This document shows positions 1 through 9,646 of a stretch of 64,000 bases of DNA, piece after piece. The stretch is from contig CM020618.1 in the NCBI GenBank assembly GCA_009829735.1, positions 2,106,882-2,170,881 of the forward strand. Direction: 5' to 3'. Origin of the DNA: Pyropia yezoensis. Lineage: Eukaryota > Rhodophyta > Bangiophyceae > Bangiales > Bangiaceae. Under the pieces are notes generated by a model, which worked only from the letters and a program-made list of their open reading frames with translations, did not search any database and had not been told where the DNA came from. The position numbers and the translations under genes are program-made. Position 1 is the first letter of the stretch, and each line of letters opens with the position of its first letter.

Positions 1-414
1 CCCCTGTCTCAGTGCCTCCTCATGAGCAGTCGCACCTCCAATGGACTGCGGCTCGCCAGTGTCCATGGTTACGCCGCCCGCCTCGGCACGGATGTGATCG
101 CCCCGCCAGGGTCCCTACACGCGGCGGCGGCGGCGGCGGCAGCAGCAGCAGCGACGGCGGCGGTCACTGCTGGCGCCACCCCTCCTAACGGGGAGCACGT
201 ATGGCCACGCTGCCTGCCGTCCATACACGCCCCTCATGCCCTCTCCACCCAGACAGCCGTTAGCACTCGCCACACAGAGCAGTCACCACTTTCACGTATG
301 CTATGGTACGTTGCACAAAAAAGATACATCGAGCATTTTTTTCTTTCTTCTCCGGCGTTGTTCGGGCCACACCCCTCGGCCAATCAGGTGCCTCGGGAAT
401 TTGCCCCGGTGTAA
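1..414 (+). other. Open frame reaching the left window edge, possible exon end
   Basis: The frame that ends at 414 is open back to base 1, so it could be the 3' end of an exon that starts outside the window. It contains a poly-alanine run (about 118-165, GCG/GCA repeats) and no motif I recognise. Open frames of this length are expected by chance at this GC content, so coding status is doubtful. Confidence 0.15.
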
Positions 415-549
415 TGGACTGGTCCTGCTTGATGGTGGGCTCCTTTCGGGTGTGGTGTGCACGCTCATTAGTCAGGCTTTTGGGAAAGTGTGCAGGGTTT
501 TGACGGCCGCCGCGGTGGCCACGCCAGGGGTGTCGCCGAGGCTGCGGTC

Positions 550-1825
550 GGCGTCGGCGACGGCGGCGACGGTGGCGACGGTGGCGACGGGGGTGGCAGT
601 GACGGCGGCGGCGTCGGTGGCGACGGCCGTGGCGGTGGCGACGGTAGCGCCTGGGGCGGCGGTGGCGACGCGGTGGCGGGGGCGACGGCCGTGGCGGTGG
701 CGACGGCGGTAACGACTGGGGTGGCGGTGGCGACGGTGGCGACGGTGGCGACGGCGGCGACGGCGGCGGCGGCGGCGTCGGTGACGACGGCCGTGGGGGT
801 GGCGATTGTAGCGACTAGGGTGGCGCAGGCGACGCGGTGGCGGGGGCGACGGCCGTGCCGGTGGCGACGGCCGTGGCGACGCGGTGGCGGGGGCGACAGC
901 CGTGGCGGTGGCGACGGCGGTGGCGACGCGGTGGTGGGGGCGACGGCCGTGGCGGAGGCGACGGCGGTGGCGACTGGGGTGGCGGTGGCGACGGGGTGGC
1001 GGGGGCGACGGCGGCGGCGGCGGCGTCGGTGGCGACGGCCGTGGCGGTGGCGATGGTAGCGACTAGGGTGGCGCAGGCGACGCGGTGGCGGGGGCGACGG
1101 CCGTGCCGATGGCGACAGCCGTGGCGACGCGGTGGCGGGGGCGACGGCCGTGGCGGTGGCGACGGCGGTGGCGACGCGGTGGCGGGGGCGACGGCCGTGG
1201 CGGAGGCGACGGCGGTGGCGACTGGGGTGGCGCAGGCGACGGGGTGGCGGGGGCGACGGCCGTGCCGGTGGCGACGGCCGTGGCGACGCGGTGGCGGGGG
1301 CGACGGCCGTGGCGGTGGCGACGGCGGTGGCGACGCGGTGGTGGGGGCGACGGCCGTGGCGGAGGCGACGGCGGTGGCGACTGGGATGGCGGTGGCGACG
1401 GGGTGGCGGGGGCGACGGGGGCGGCGGCGGCGTCGGTGGCGACGGCCGTGGCGGTGGCGATGGTAGCGACTAGGGTGGCGCAGGCGACGCGGTGGCGGGG
1501 GCGACGGCCGTGGCGGTGGCGACGGCGGTGGCGACGCGGTGGCGGGGGCGACGGCCGTGGCGGTGGCGACGGCGGTGGCGGTGGCGACGGCGGTGGCGAC
1601 GCGGTGGCGGAGGCGACGGCCATGGCGGAGGCGACGGCGGTGGCGACTGGGGTAGCGGTGGCGACGGGGTGGCGGGGGCGACGGCGGCGGCGGCGGCGTC
1701 GGTGGCGACGGCCGTGGTGGTGGCGACGGCGGTGGCGACGGGAGTGGTGGTGGCGACGGGGGTGGCCGTGGCGACGGGGGTGGCCGTGGCGACGGGGTTA
1801 TCCGTGGCGACGGGGGTGTTGGTAG
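550..1825. repeat. GGTGGCGAC-type minisatellite with higher-order units
   Basis: Almost the whole stretch is built from 6- and 12-base variants of GGTGGC and GGCGAC, so all frames give repetitive Val-Ala, Gly-Asp or Trp-Arg strings, and I do not call a gene. A higher-order pattern is visible: the block beginning GCGACTAGGGTGGCG at 811 recurs at 1059 and 1466, and a variant starts at 1218. The units 811-1058 and 1218-1465 are both 248 bp and nearly identical; the intervening unit 1059-1217 is a 159-bp shortened version. This looks like unequal exchange acting on a multi-unit block. Confidence 0.85.
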
Positions 1826-3363
1826 CTTTGGCTGTGGAGTGGGGGGCTCGCGTTGGTGGCGGTGGAGACGGAGAGCTTTTTCTGACGGTGGGGTCGGCCA
1901 CGTGTTTGGGAGAGGGGGGGAGAGGTTGGCAGTATGCGGGGGGGGGGGGTCGTGGGCGGTGTGATTTATGTGACGGGATGGGAAGCGTATGTGGTGGCGG
2001 TGTTGCTGGTGGGGTTGTTAGGGGCGGTGATGCCGCCAGCGCTGGATGAATCGCCGGCGTCGGCACGATTGTTTTTTTATAGTAAAGGAGGGCGGTCATG
2101 GGTGCCTTGTCGACGATGTCATACCCAGGCAAGGTATCCCAGAATGTCTCGTGCAGGAAATCGGTGGCGGGAGTGTGGGGCGCGGCGGAGCAACGCACAA
2201 TGCATGCAGACTACCCCCTCTCTCGCACCCCCGCGCAAAAGAGAACAGGCGCTTCTTTTCCCTATTTTCTTTTGCGCCCCGGCCCTAGACCACAAGAGCC
2301 ATGCAGACCGTCGCGTTCCGCTTTTTTTTTTTTTCCCTCCCGTCTGCCTCCCATTATCATCCCCCTCCCCCCGCCTCGCCCACACGCCCGGGGTGCGTTT
2401 TCCTCACCCTGGCACGCCCACCACAGCTCATCTAACGTTGAGGCTGGCGGCACCTTCTCCCTGGTTACCCCGTCCCCCCATCCCCCGAGCCATGTTGGAT
2501 GCACCGAGGCTGGCACCACCTAAGTCGCCAACAATGGACCTGTCGTGCCAGGCGGGAGGAAAGGGTGGACGGGGTTGCTTGGCACTGGCTGGCGGGAGGG
2601 GCAGGACGATGAGAGGGAACCAGAAGGCGAGAGAGGCGCTCTCCGCTTCCTCATCGGGGACCGTCGGGGCGCACGCTAACGGTCTCGAAGCATGACTAAC
2701 GCATGAGCACCAGTCTTGCTCATCGACCAATCACACGAGCGCATTGGTTGGAACTATTTCCTCTCGCGAGACCATTTTATACACGAGGTCTCGCGAGCGA
2801 AAAAAGAATCTGAAAAAAGTGCCCTCCAGCTGTCCCCGCGAAGCTCCCCTATCTCGACTACCCCCCTTCCAAGCCTCAGTTAGCACATGGGCCCGAATCA
2901 GCCCCCGAGCAGTGCAAATCAATGCGAAAAGAAAGGCCCCTTTTCAGGTTCGTCAGCATCTGGTCCACTCAGGGTGTCCCTCAGAGCGGTACACAAACCA
3001 GGAGACCCAAGGACCTCATTAGTTCGCAAGGACCTCTATGATCCTTCTGTCAGCATAGCGGCCGTGGACCCCGTCACGGCCGATGTCCTGCCCGGGCCCG
3101 AGCAGAGAAAAACCTCGATGTATCTTTTTTCTGCAACGGACCATAGCAAGAGTGGTTTTTTTGATCTTCTTATTTCTGTCATTTCTGTCATCTCACGTCA
3201 ATGTGAGACGACACGCAATGCATGCTGTTCCACATTGCGACCCAATTGGCCGCTCTATTCCCAAGCGGGCGACCCCCTGCAACTGCATCCCATTGCCCGC
3301 CAACCGCCCACGCCCAGTTAAGAGGGCCTGTTTGCGGTCATCTGGCTTTGTGCCCCCGTGAAG
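1826..3363. other. Intergenic, no gene recognised
   Basis: Polypurine and polypyrimidine runs alternate with ordinary GC-rich sequence. Open frames here overlap on both strands and show no motif. The only clear structure is the inverted repeat at 2763-2797, listed separately. Confidence 0.6.
2763..2797. repeat. Perfect 11-bp inverted repeat around a TATA-like spacer
   Basis: CTCGCGAGACC at 2763-2773 is repeated in inverted form as GGTCTCGCGAG at 2787-2797. The 13-bp spacer is AT-rich and includes TTTTATA. Each arm contains the self-complementary core CTCGCGAG. It could be a protein-binding palindrome or a hairpin. No gene start is recognised close by. Confidence 0.6.
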
Positions 3364-3500
3364 CAGAGTGAAGCACCGACAAAAGAGACAAGAAAAAATG
3401 TGCATAAAAAAGAGGAGCTCATAGCGCATCTTATGGTGCTTGGAACGGGTATTATATCCAGTCGGCCGGGCCTCAGGTGCCTGTTTGTGTCTCTCTTGCG
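3364..3500 (+). repeat. Dispersed repeat, copy 1
   Basis: This stretch matches 29119-29248 in the same orientation with substitutions and a few small indels. The best-conserved blocks are CAGAGTGAAGCAC, AGAGACAAGAAAAA, the AGAGGAGCTCATAGCGCATC core and TGTGTCTCTCTTGC. The two copies are 25 kb apart, and neither lies in a gene I recognise. It may be a short non-autonomous mobile repeat or an RNA gene. I see no terminal repeats or clear tRNA box B. Confidence 0.7.
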
Positions 3501-3717
3501 CGGCCTTCCGCGTTCTCTCTGGGTGTTCCAAAGGTTTTTCAACCAATGAGATGTGTGTATTTTCACCCAGGAGACCGCTCTAAACTGGGCGTGCGCCACC
3601 CTCCCCGTGGAGATGTCCATCCAATGTGGCAACGCTCCCCCACCTCACGTCCACAAGGGGTCGGTCACGCCCGCGGGTGGCAGAGGCACCCCCCACTGAC
3701 CGGCCATTGCTGCTGCC

Positions 3718-3832
3718 AACCCCACCGCCGCCGCCGCCGCTGCAACGGTCACCGCCACCGCCACCGCCACCGCCGCCGCAGTCGCCGCTGCCGCCGCCAC
3801 CACCGCCGCCACCTCCACCGCCTCCGCAGAAC
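3718..3832. repeat. CCG/CCACCG tract downstream of the 3985-5412 gene
   Basis: A run of CCG, CCA and CCT triplets lies just beyond the stop codon of the minus-strand gene that ends at 3985. It resembles the (CCACCG)n leader at 18259-18390 and gives proline or glycine strings in most frames. I treat it as simple sequence. Confidence 0.7.
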
Positions 3833-3984
3833 GCGGCAGTGGACTTGGTCTGCCCGCAGCCCCTCCCCATGTAGTAACCCAGCTGCGCGCCCATCTGCCC
3901 ACAGCGGGCAGTGGGGCTGGAGGGAGAGGAAAGGGGATGGGGAGATGCACTTCATGTTCGCGCCCCTTCCAGCCCCTTCCCGCC

Positions 3985-5412
3985 TCACAACTTCATGTCG
4001 ACAACGCGGTAGAGCACCAGGTAGCGCTGGCCACCCCCCCCCTTGACCATCGGCACTACCCCCCGGACCCCCTCCCCGCACACAAATGCGTCGTCCCTAC
4101 CCGCCTTCTGCCGCTCTGCCGCCACGGCGGCGACACGGGGGACGCCCACCCAGCGCCCCCGCTGAAACGCCACCCCGCCCCCGGGGGGACCCCGCGGGTG
4201 GGCCCCGACGAGCAGGTACGCCACCCCGCCGGCGCGCGCCGCGGCCGCTACGGCCCGGAGTCGCCGCTCGGTGGGGGTGGTACGCGGCCAGTAGAGAAGC
4301 GCATCGACATGGGGGTAGGCAGCGGGCGGCGCCGGCGGCGCACCAGGTGGCGCCGTGTCTGGCACCACCACCGTCTCCACCTCCATGCCCGCCCACAGCG
4401 GGTTGACGGCGGCCAGGGCGGCGGCCCCGTCGAGTGCCGTGTACCCAAACGCGGGGGTGACAAACTGGAGGCCCCCGACCGCGACGGGGAGCCACGCCGC
4501 GTGCGCGGCAGTGGGGTGAGTGCCAAAGCTTCGCATCCGGAAGAGGGTGAGCAGCTTGGTCACCGCGTACGCCAGGCGGGTGGTGTTTAGGCCGGGGGGG
4601 GGGGACAGGAGCGCCGTCGCCGCAGACGCCCCCGCCGACGCCGACACCGCCGATTCCACGGCCTGATGGGCGGGCAGGGGGGGGGGGACGGCCATGGGGG
4701 CGCGCCGCGGGAGGCGGGCGCGCGGCGGGGCCACGGCGGCGGCGGGAAGGGGAGGAGGGACGGGGGGCGACGCGACGGGCGGAGCCGCTACGTGGGCGAC
4801 CGCCCCCGGCAGCCGTGCCGGCGGCACAGGCAGTGGTGGCAGGGCGGCCGCTACCGGCGGTACCGCTGCCACCACCGGAGACAAGACTGTCGCTGCCGCC
4901 GGTACAGCGGCCGACGGTGGTACGCCCAACATGACCACGGCGGCATGCCCGCCCGTCGCCCCCATAGAAGACCCACCGCCACCACCGCGACCACTGCCAC
5001 CGCCGGTCGCCGCCGCTGCCGCCACCGCCGCAGTCTCCAGTAGCGGCAACTGGGGTGGCGCACCCCCCGTGCCCCCGCCCCCCCTCCCGTTCCCCAGCCG
5101 GGTGGCCACCCCCCCGCCCCCACGCGCCATCCTATCGCCCCCCCACCCCTCCCGGTGCACCAGCAGCACCGTCAGCACCACCGCCGCGACCGTTGCAGGG
5201 AGCGAGGGCAGCGGCAGCCGCCGCTTGTGCAGCAGCAGCGCTGGCAACAACGGCAAGGACGACGTCCCGCCGCCGCCACCGTCGCCGCTACCGCGCCCGC
5301 GGCGGCGGGAGTGGTGGCCGTCGCGACCGACGGGGGGGACCGCTGCTAGTGGCAGCAGGGGTGGGCGGCTGCCGTTGGGTGTTCCGCGGCGGTCGCCCGG
5401 GTGGCGTGCCAT
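3985..5412 (-). CDS. Unrecognised single-span membrane protein
   Basis: No family recognised. The frame is open from 5829, but I start at the ATG at 5412 (475 aa) because the upstream part is Arg/Pro low-complexity. The N-terminus is basic and Gly-rich, followed by one hydrophobic segment at about residues 71-87 (LPATVAAVVLTVLLVH) preceded by positive charge, which suggests a type II membrane protein. An Ala/Pro/Gly-rich stalk runs to about residue 275. The last 200 residues look globular, with strands and helices and an ending of YLVLYRVVDMKL. The segment HVDALLYWPRTT, followed by a helix and GGVAYLLVGA, is faintly like the end of a Rossmann-type (methyltransferase or glycosyltransferase) domain, but I see no binding motif. 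No introns are needed. Confidence 0.5.
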   Translation of the reverse strand: MARHPGDRRGTPNGSRPPLLPLAAVPPVGRDGHHSRRRGRGSGDGGGGGTSSLPLLPALLLHKRRLPLPSLPATVAAVVLTVLLVHREGWGGDRMARGGGGVATRLGNGRGGGGTGGAPPQLPLLETAAVAAAAATGGGSGRGGGGGSSMGATGGHAAVVMLGVPPSAAVPAAATVLSPVVAAVPPVAAALPPLPVPPARLPGAVAHVAAPPVASPPVPPPLPAAAVAPPRARLPRRAPMAVPPPLPAHQAVESAVSASAGASAATALLSPPPGLNTTRLAYAVTKLLTLFRMRSFGTHPTAAHAAWLPVAVGGLQFVTPAFGYTALDGAAALAAVNPLWAGMEVETVVVPDTAPPGAPPAPPAAYPHVDALLYWPRTTPTERRLRAVAAAARAGGVAYLLVGAHPRGPPGGGVAFQRGRWVGVPRVAAVAAERQKAGRDDAFVCGEGVRGVVPMVKGGGGQRYLVLYRVVDMKL

Positions 5413-8400
5413 GGCGCGCCGCAAGGGCAGAGGGGGGCGGGGGGGGATGGGGGGGGGAATAGCGGTGACGAGCAGTACAAGGGGGTTCGCTTGGGGGGAG
5501 GAGGGGATGCGTGGAGGGCGGATGCCTAGGACAGGGCCGTGGCAGGAGACCAACGAAAGGAGGTCGACGCGGGCCGCGACAAGGTCAACGGCGGCCAGGC
5601 CGTCACCAGACGCGGACGACCGGCGCCCGAAACGAGAAGCGGGTTCCACACATATGGGGGAGAAGGGGGGCCAAGGGCACGGGCGCGGCGCGTGGCGGAG
5701 CGTTGGCAGGGGCGCCCGTCTTGAAGTTGCCCACTGCGGCGGCCACAGCAGCAGGCGGCCGCGACGAAAACAGCGGCGGTAGTGACGGCGGCGGTGCAGG
5801 TGAGGGTGCACGATCAACCGCCGCCGCAAGCGCCCCCTGCCATGACTGGGTCGCTACCCGACTCGCGGGGCGAGGTGGCATGCAGGAGGGGTGAGGGGGC
5901 GACGGCGCCACCACCCCAGTGGCCTCGAACGGGGGCAGGAGTGAGGGAAAGAGTAGGGGTGGGGCGGGGGCGGGGCGGGGGCGGGGAGGCGGGGGCGGCC
6001 AAAACGCACGAAAGTGCAGCGGAGCGGGGGGGACGCGGAGGATGGCGCCGGCGATCGGCGTCAGCAGCGGGGCGGGGCGGCGGGCAGGGGACGGAAATGC
6101 ACGAGCGCCCGCCACCGGGCGGCGACGCGGCGCGAGGCGGCTGTCTGCAGACAGGTCTGGTGCCCACCGCCGTGGGGGAAACGTCGCACGGCCAAGAGGA
6201 AGTGCGTGCCGCGAGGGAGCAGGGCCGGGACTGTGACGATATTCAGAAAGTACTTGCACAGAAAGCGGCGTCTTGGACCGACATGCACCGCGGTGCAGAG
6301 GGCAAATTCCGGTTTTGATTGGGGGGCGGCTATTGAATCGATTCCCAGTGAGACATCACCGAGTGATGCTTCGCATTGCATTTGTCTGTAAATTACAACG
6401 ATTCTATCGAGTTCTCTCTTTTCGTGCGCGACGGTTGGGCCACGGCGGGGTTCACCGATCCGTCACGGCTGACATCTTTCACGTCGAGATTTGGATGCGC
6501 ACATGCTCAGGACCGGGGGCGGGCAACAGGCGAGGTGCCCCGCTCGTGGGGGGCCCGCCCAGGACGCACGACCCGCCCGACACGCTCGCCCAGGATCTGC
6601 GCAACACGTGCCTTGCCCTGCCGGTCTTGGGGGGGGGAAAGCGCCGCGCAAGGGCTCGGCAGAACAAAAAGGGGCGGAGGGAGATTGAAAAGCCACAAAC
6701 AAATGTCGCTGCGAGAACCTTGCACGCTCCCTTCGGTGGGGGAGCCCATCGGTGGCCGCTTGGTTTCAGCTTGTGGGTCAACCCGTCGCTCCCTGAGGGC
6801 ACACCGCACCCATGATGCTCGCCCGAGACCCCGTGCCCCTGTGTGCTGGCCTCGTCTCCCGGCCCCACCGCTGCACTGCGGGAACGCGTCCCTTGTTTTT
6901 AGCGAGCCACAAGCTCGTTGGGCTCTTGTTGGCCCAGGCATGCAGCGTGGATGGGGGGCTTGGGAGTACCGTAGAGACAGGGCAAGGACGGGGCAAGGGC
7001 CCTTGGCGGCGCTCACGAGGGGCCCAGAGAGGCGTGGCTATCCCACGACCACCCCAGCAACCTACGCGACGCCGCGACCGCGCTCGCGCCCCGCGTCGGC
7101 CTCGTGCTCCCCTGGCAGACAGCACTGCACTGCAAGATAGGGCCTGCTGTTGGGAAGTGACAGGGCGGTGGAAAAACACACGGCCGGGGTGTCGGCCGCG
7201 AGTTGGTTGTTGCTGCTCGTCGACGAGGTCAACGGGGGCGCTCCAACCGGCATTGCAAACGGGGTGGAAAAAGAATCTCGCGGCTTCCAGTCAGGTGTGC
7301 CGTTGTGGGGGGTTCTTGGGGGGGTGGGGGAGAAGGCGCCTGCGCGAAGCTTGGCGGCACGGCCCCGTCGGAGCGCGGGAGCGCCGGCGTTCTTCCGCTG
7401 AATGTGCTCTCCTACCCCTACGGCGGACATACACGACGCCTGCATCGAAGGGAGTGGGGCCCCTCACACGCGACGAGAGGGGGGAAAGTGTGCGCACCCT
7501 CCACCAAAAACCATCCAACTGCCCCGCCCCCCTCCCCGCACGCGTTTCTAGCACCGTTGGGTGTGGGCGGGGGAAAAGTAGAATTATCGGTGGAGCAGAG
7601 TCGCGGCACGCGCCGCGGCGGATGGTGCTGCGCGCTCACAGACGACGTCGAGCGGTGGGGACACCCCACACCACACACCCGTTCGCGCGTGCTCTTCCAG
7701 CCCTCTGTGGGTATGGCGGGGGAGGTGTGCCCTCGGTCCAAAACGACCCGGGGCACGATGGGAGACGAACACCCCCCACCCTGCGTGGCCGAGCAAAGAA
7801 CGGGGAACCTGGAACGAAGGGTCGGCTGGAGGAGCGACTTTGTTCCGCCTGTCGTTGAAGGCCTTTGCTGCCGCGCCTCCGATCGAGGGGGCAGTTGCCG
7901 ACAGAGCGGGCGAGGGTGAGGAGGGTTGGCACCCTGGAGGGGGTGGGCTGGCGCGCACCCCGTCGCAGCGCCCGTGTCGAAGGGTCACCAGGTCGTCCAC
8001 GTCTTTCCATTGTCCCAGTCTCTCTCGGTCTATCGCAGTGGGAGAGAGGGGGCGCACGGGCCGAGGATGGGCGACGCCACAGGTCCTTGACGGACGACGG
8101 GCGCACGAACGGCGCACGGTTGGTAGAGGTCAGTTGTCGCCACAAAACCCGGCTGGGTGAGTCAATGGCGAGACCCCCGGCTTCAACCAAGTTGGTTCCC
8201 CCTTTCCCCTCCGGTCTTCTCCCGTGCTCGCGGCATCGTCTGATGCAGCTGCGGGCGCTCTCCCGTTGCCGTCGCCGAAAAAAAAGTCATCCCGTTGGCC
8301 GTTCTCGTCGGTCCTCCTCCCCTAACCAACGCGCCCTCCACCGCCGTGCCAGGTCACGCGCCTTCTGGTTGGGTGGAGGGGGAGTTGTGGGAGGGAGCGG

Positions 8401-9646
8401 CGTCCGTTGGGTCCCGCTTGGGGGAGGCAAGAACATTCCGAGAGAACGACTCGTGTGTTGATTGGCTGGTTCCCCCCTCCCCGTCGTCCTCAAGTGACGG
8501 TTCACTCCCCGGTCGTCTTGGGATATCTATCTGCGGCCGTGGTCTCTTCCTCCCATGGGGGCTGCTCCCGACGTTCCTCCGGAAAAGACCAGGCGGGCTT
8601 GCACCGAGAAAGCGCTTGCTGCGTCCTGGAAGAAAAACCGGGGAGTTCGGCGTGTGAGGGAAAGGAGCGGGACGGGGTGAGGGGCGCCCCCGGGCGGGGC
8701 ATTCTACTTTGCCAGGCCGGCAGGCCGAGCGCGCATGCGTGTCGCGTGGACGCCCGTGCGTGCGGCCAGCGGGCGGGGAGAGCGGACCGTGACAGGCGCG
8801 GCAGGCCCCCCTTTTTTTCGCGTGGATCGCGCACCACCCACCGGTTGGGGTTCGCGGAGGCCCAGGGGGGGGGGTGGGGGAGAAGGGGGGGCCAGCAGCA
8901 GTGAATGTGGGGGGTGGGGTGGCCAGTTCTCCGGTCGGAACCCCCCTCCCGACCGAGATGATGCGGAAGAAGGAAGAACCGCACCGCCCCCAGTGACACC
9001 GTGACACCGCCCTTGTGCCCATGCTGGACCGGGGGGGCGGGGGGGCGCCACGAAAGGCCTGGAAGTTGCAGACCCCGGCTGCATCCACGGGTGAAGTCGG
9101 GGAGGGGGGGGCGGGGGGCGTTCGAAGCGGCCAGCTGACGGATGGCACCTCTGCCTGTTCGCCCGCAGTGGCACAGTTTGCGCGCTGCGCGCATACTCAA
9201 CCCCTCTCCCGTCGGACTTGCTGCGCAGAGCGGGACCCCTTCACCCCCCCGCGTGCACCTGCCCTGGTGCTGTCACTGAGGCCCCCCTCCCGACCGACAC
9301 CCCTCGTCACTGCCATGCGTGCGATTGTGCACGCACGGCGTCACTGAGCCACCCCCTCCCCCGTGCGCTCTTGGGCGGCGTGAGCAGCGCGGGCGCAGCG
9401 GGTGCGCGCGTTGAAAAAGCCCAGGCGACCGGCGGGGCGCCGTCGACGTGCGTGTCCTCCCTCCCCGCGCGCATCGACAGGTGCACCGCACGTCCCCCCA
9501 TCCCACTAACGCAGGAGCGCCGTCCTCACCACCGTCGTCTCTCTGCGCCCCCACCCACACGCATCATCCGCCACTGTCGCCCCTCCCTCCCCGCCTTTGT
9601 CACGCGCCTGCTTGCACAAGGTGTTGATCTGATCGTCTGTGGAGCC
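5413..9646. other. Long intergenic spacer between divergent genes
   Basis: This 4.2-kb spacer separates the minus gene starting at 5412 from the PLATZ gene starting at 9647 and should hold both promoters. Many long frames overlap on both strands here, as expected of GC-rich noncoding DNA. None shows a domain, and their compositions are Arg/Pro/Gly strings. A short less GC-rich island sits at about 6235-6430. I see no convincing TATA box or RNA gene. Confidence 0.5.

Noticed and set aside
490-2198. Several long overlapping open frames (Val-Ala, Gly-Asp and Pro/Arg strings) on both strands
   Set aside because: They are translations of the GGTGGCGAC minisatellite in different phases and contain no non-repetitive domain.
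6812-7858. 348-codon plus-strand frame
   Set aside because: Overlaps equally long frames on both strands, has Arg/Pro/Cys composition without any motif, and fits chance opening in GC-rich DNA.
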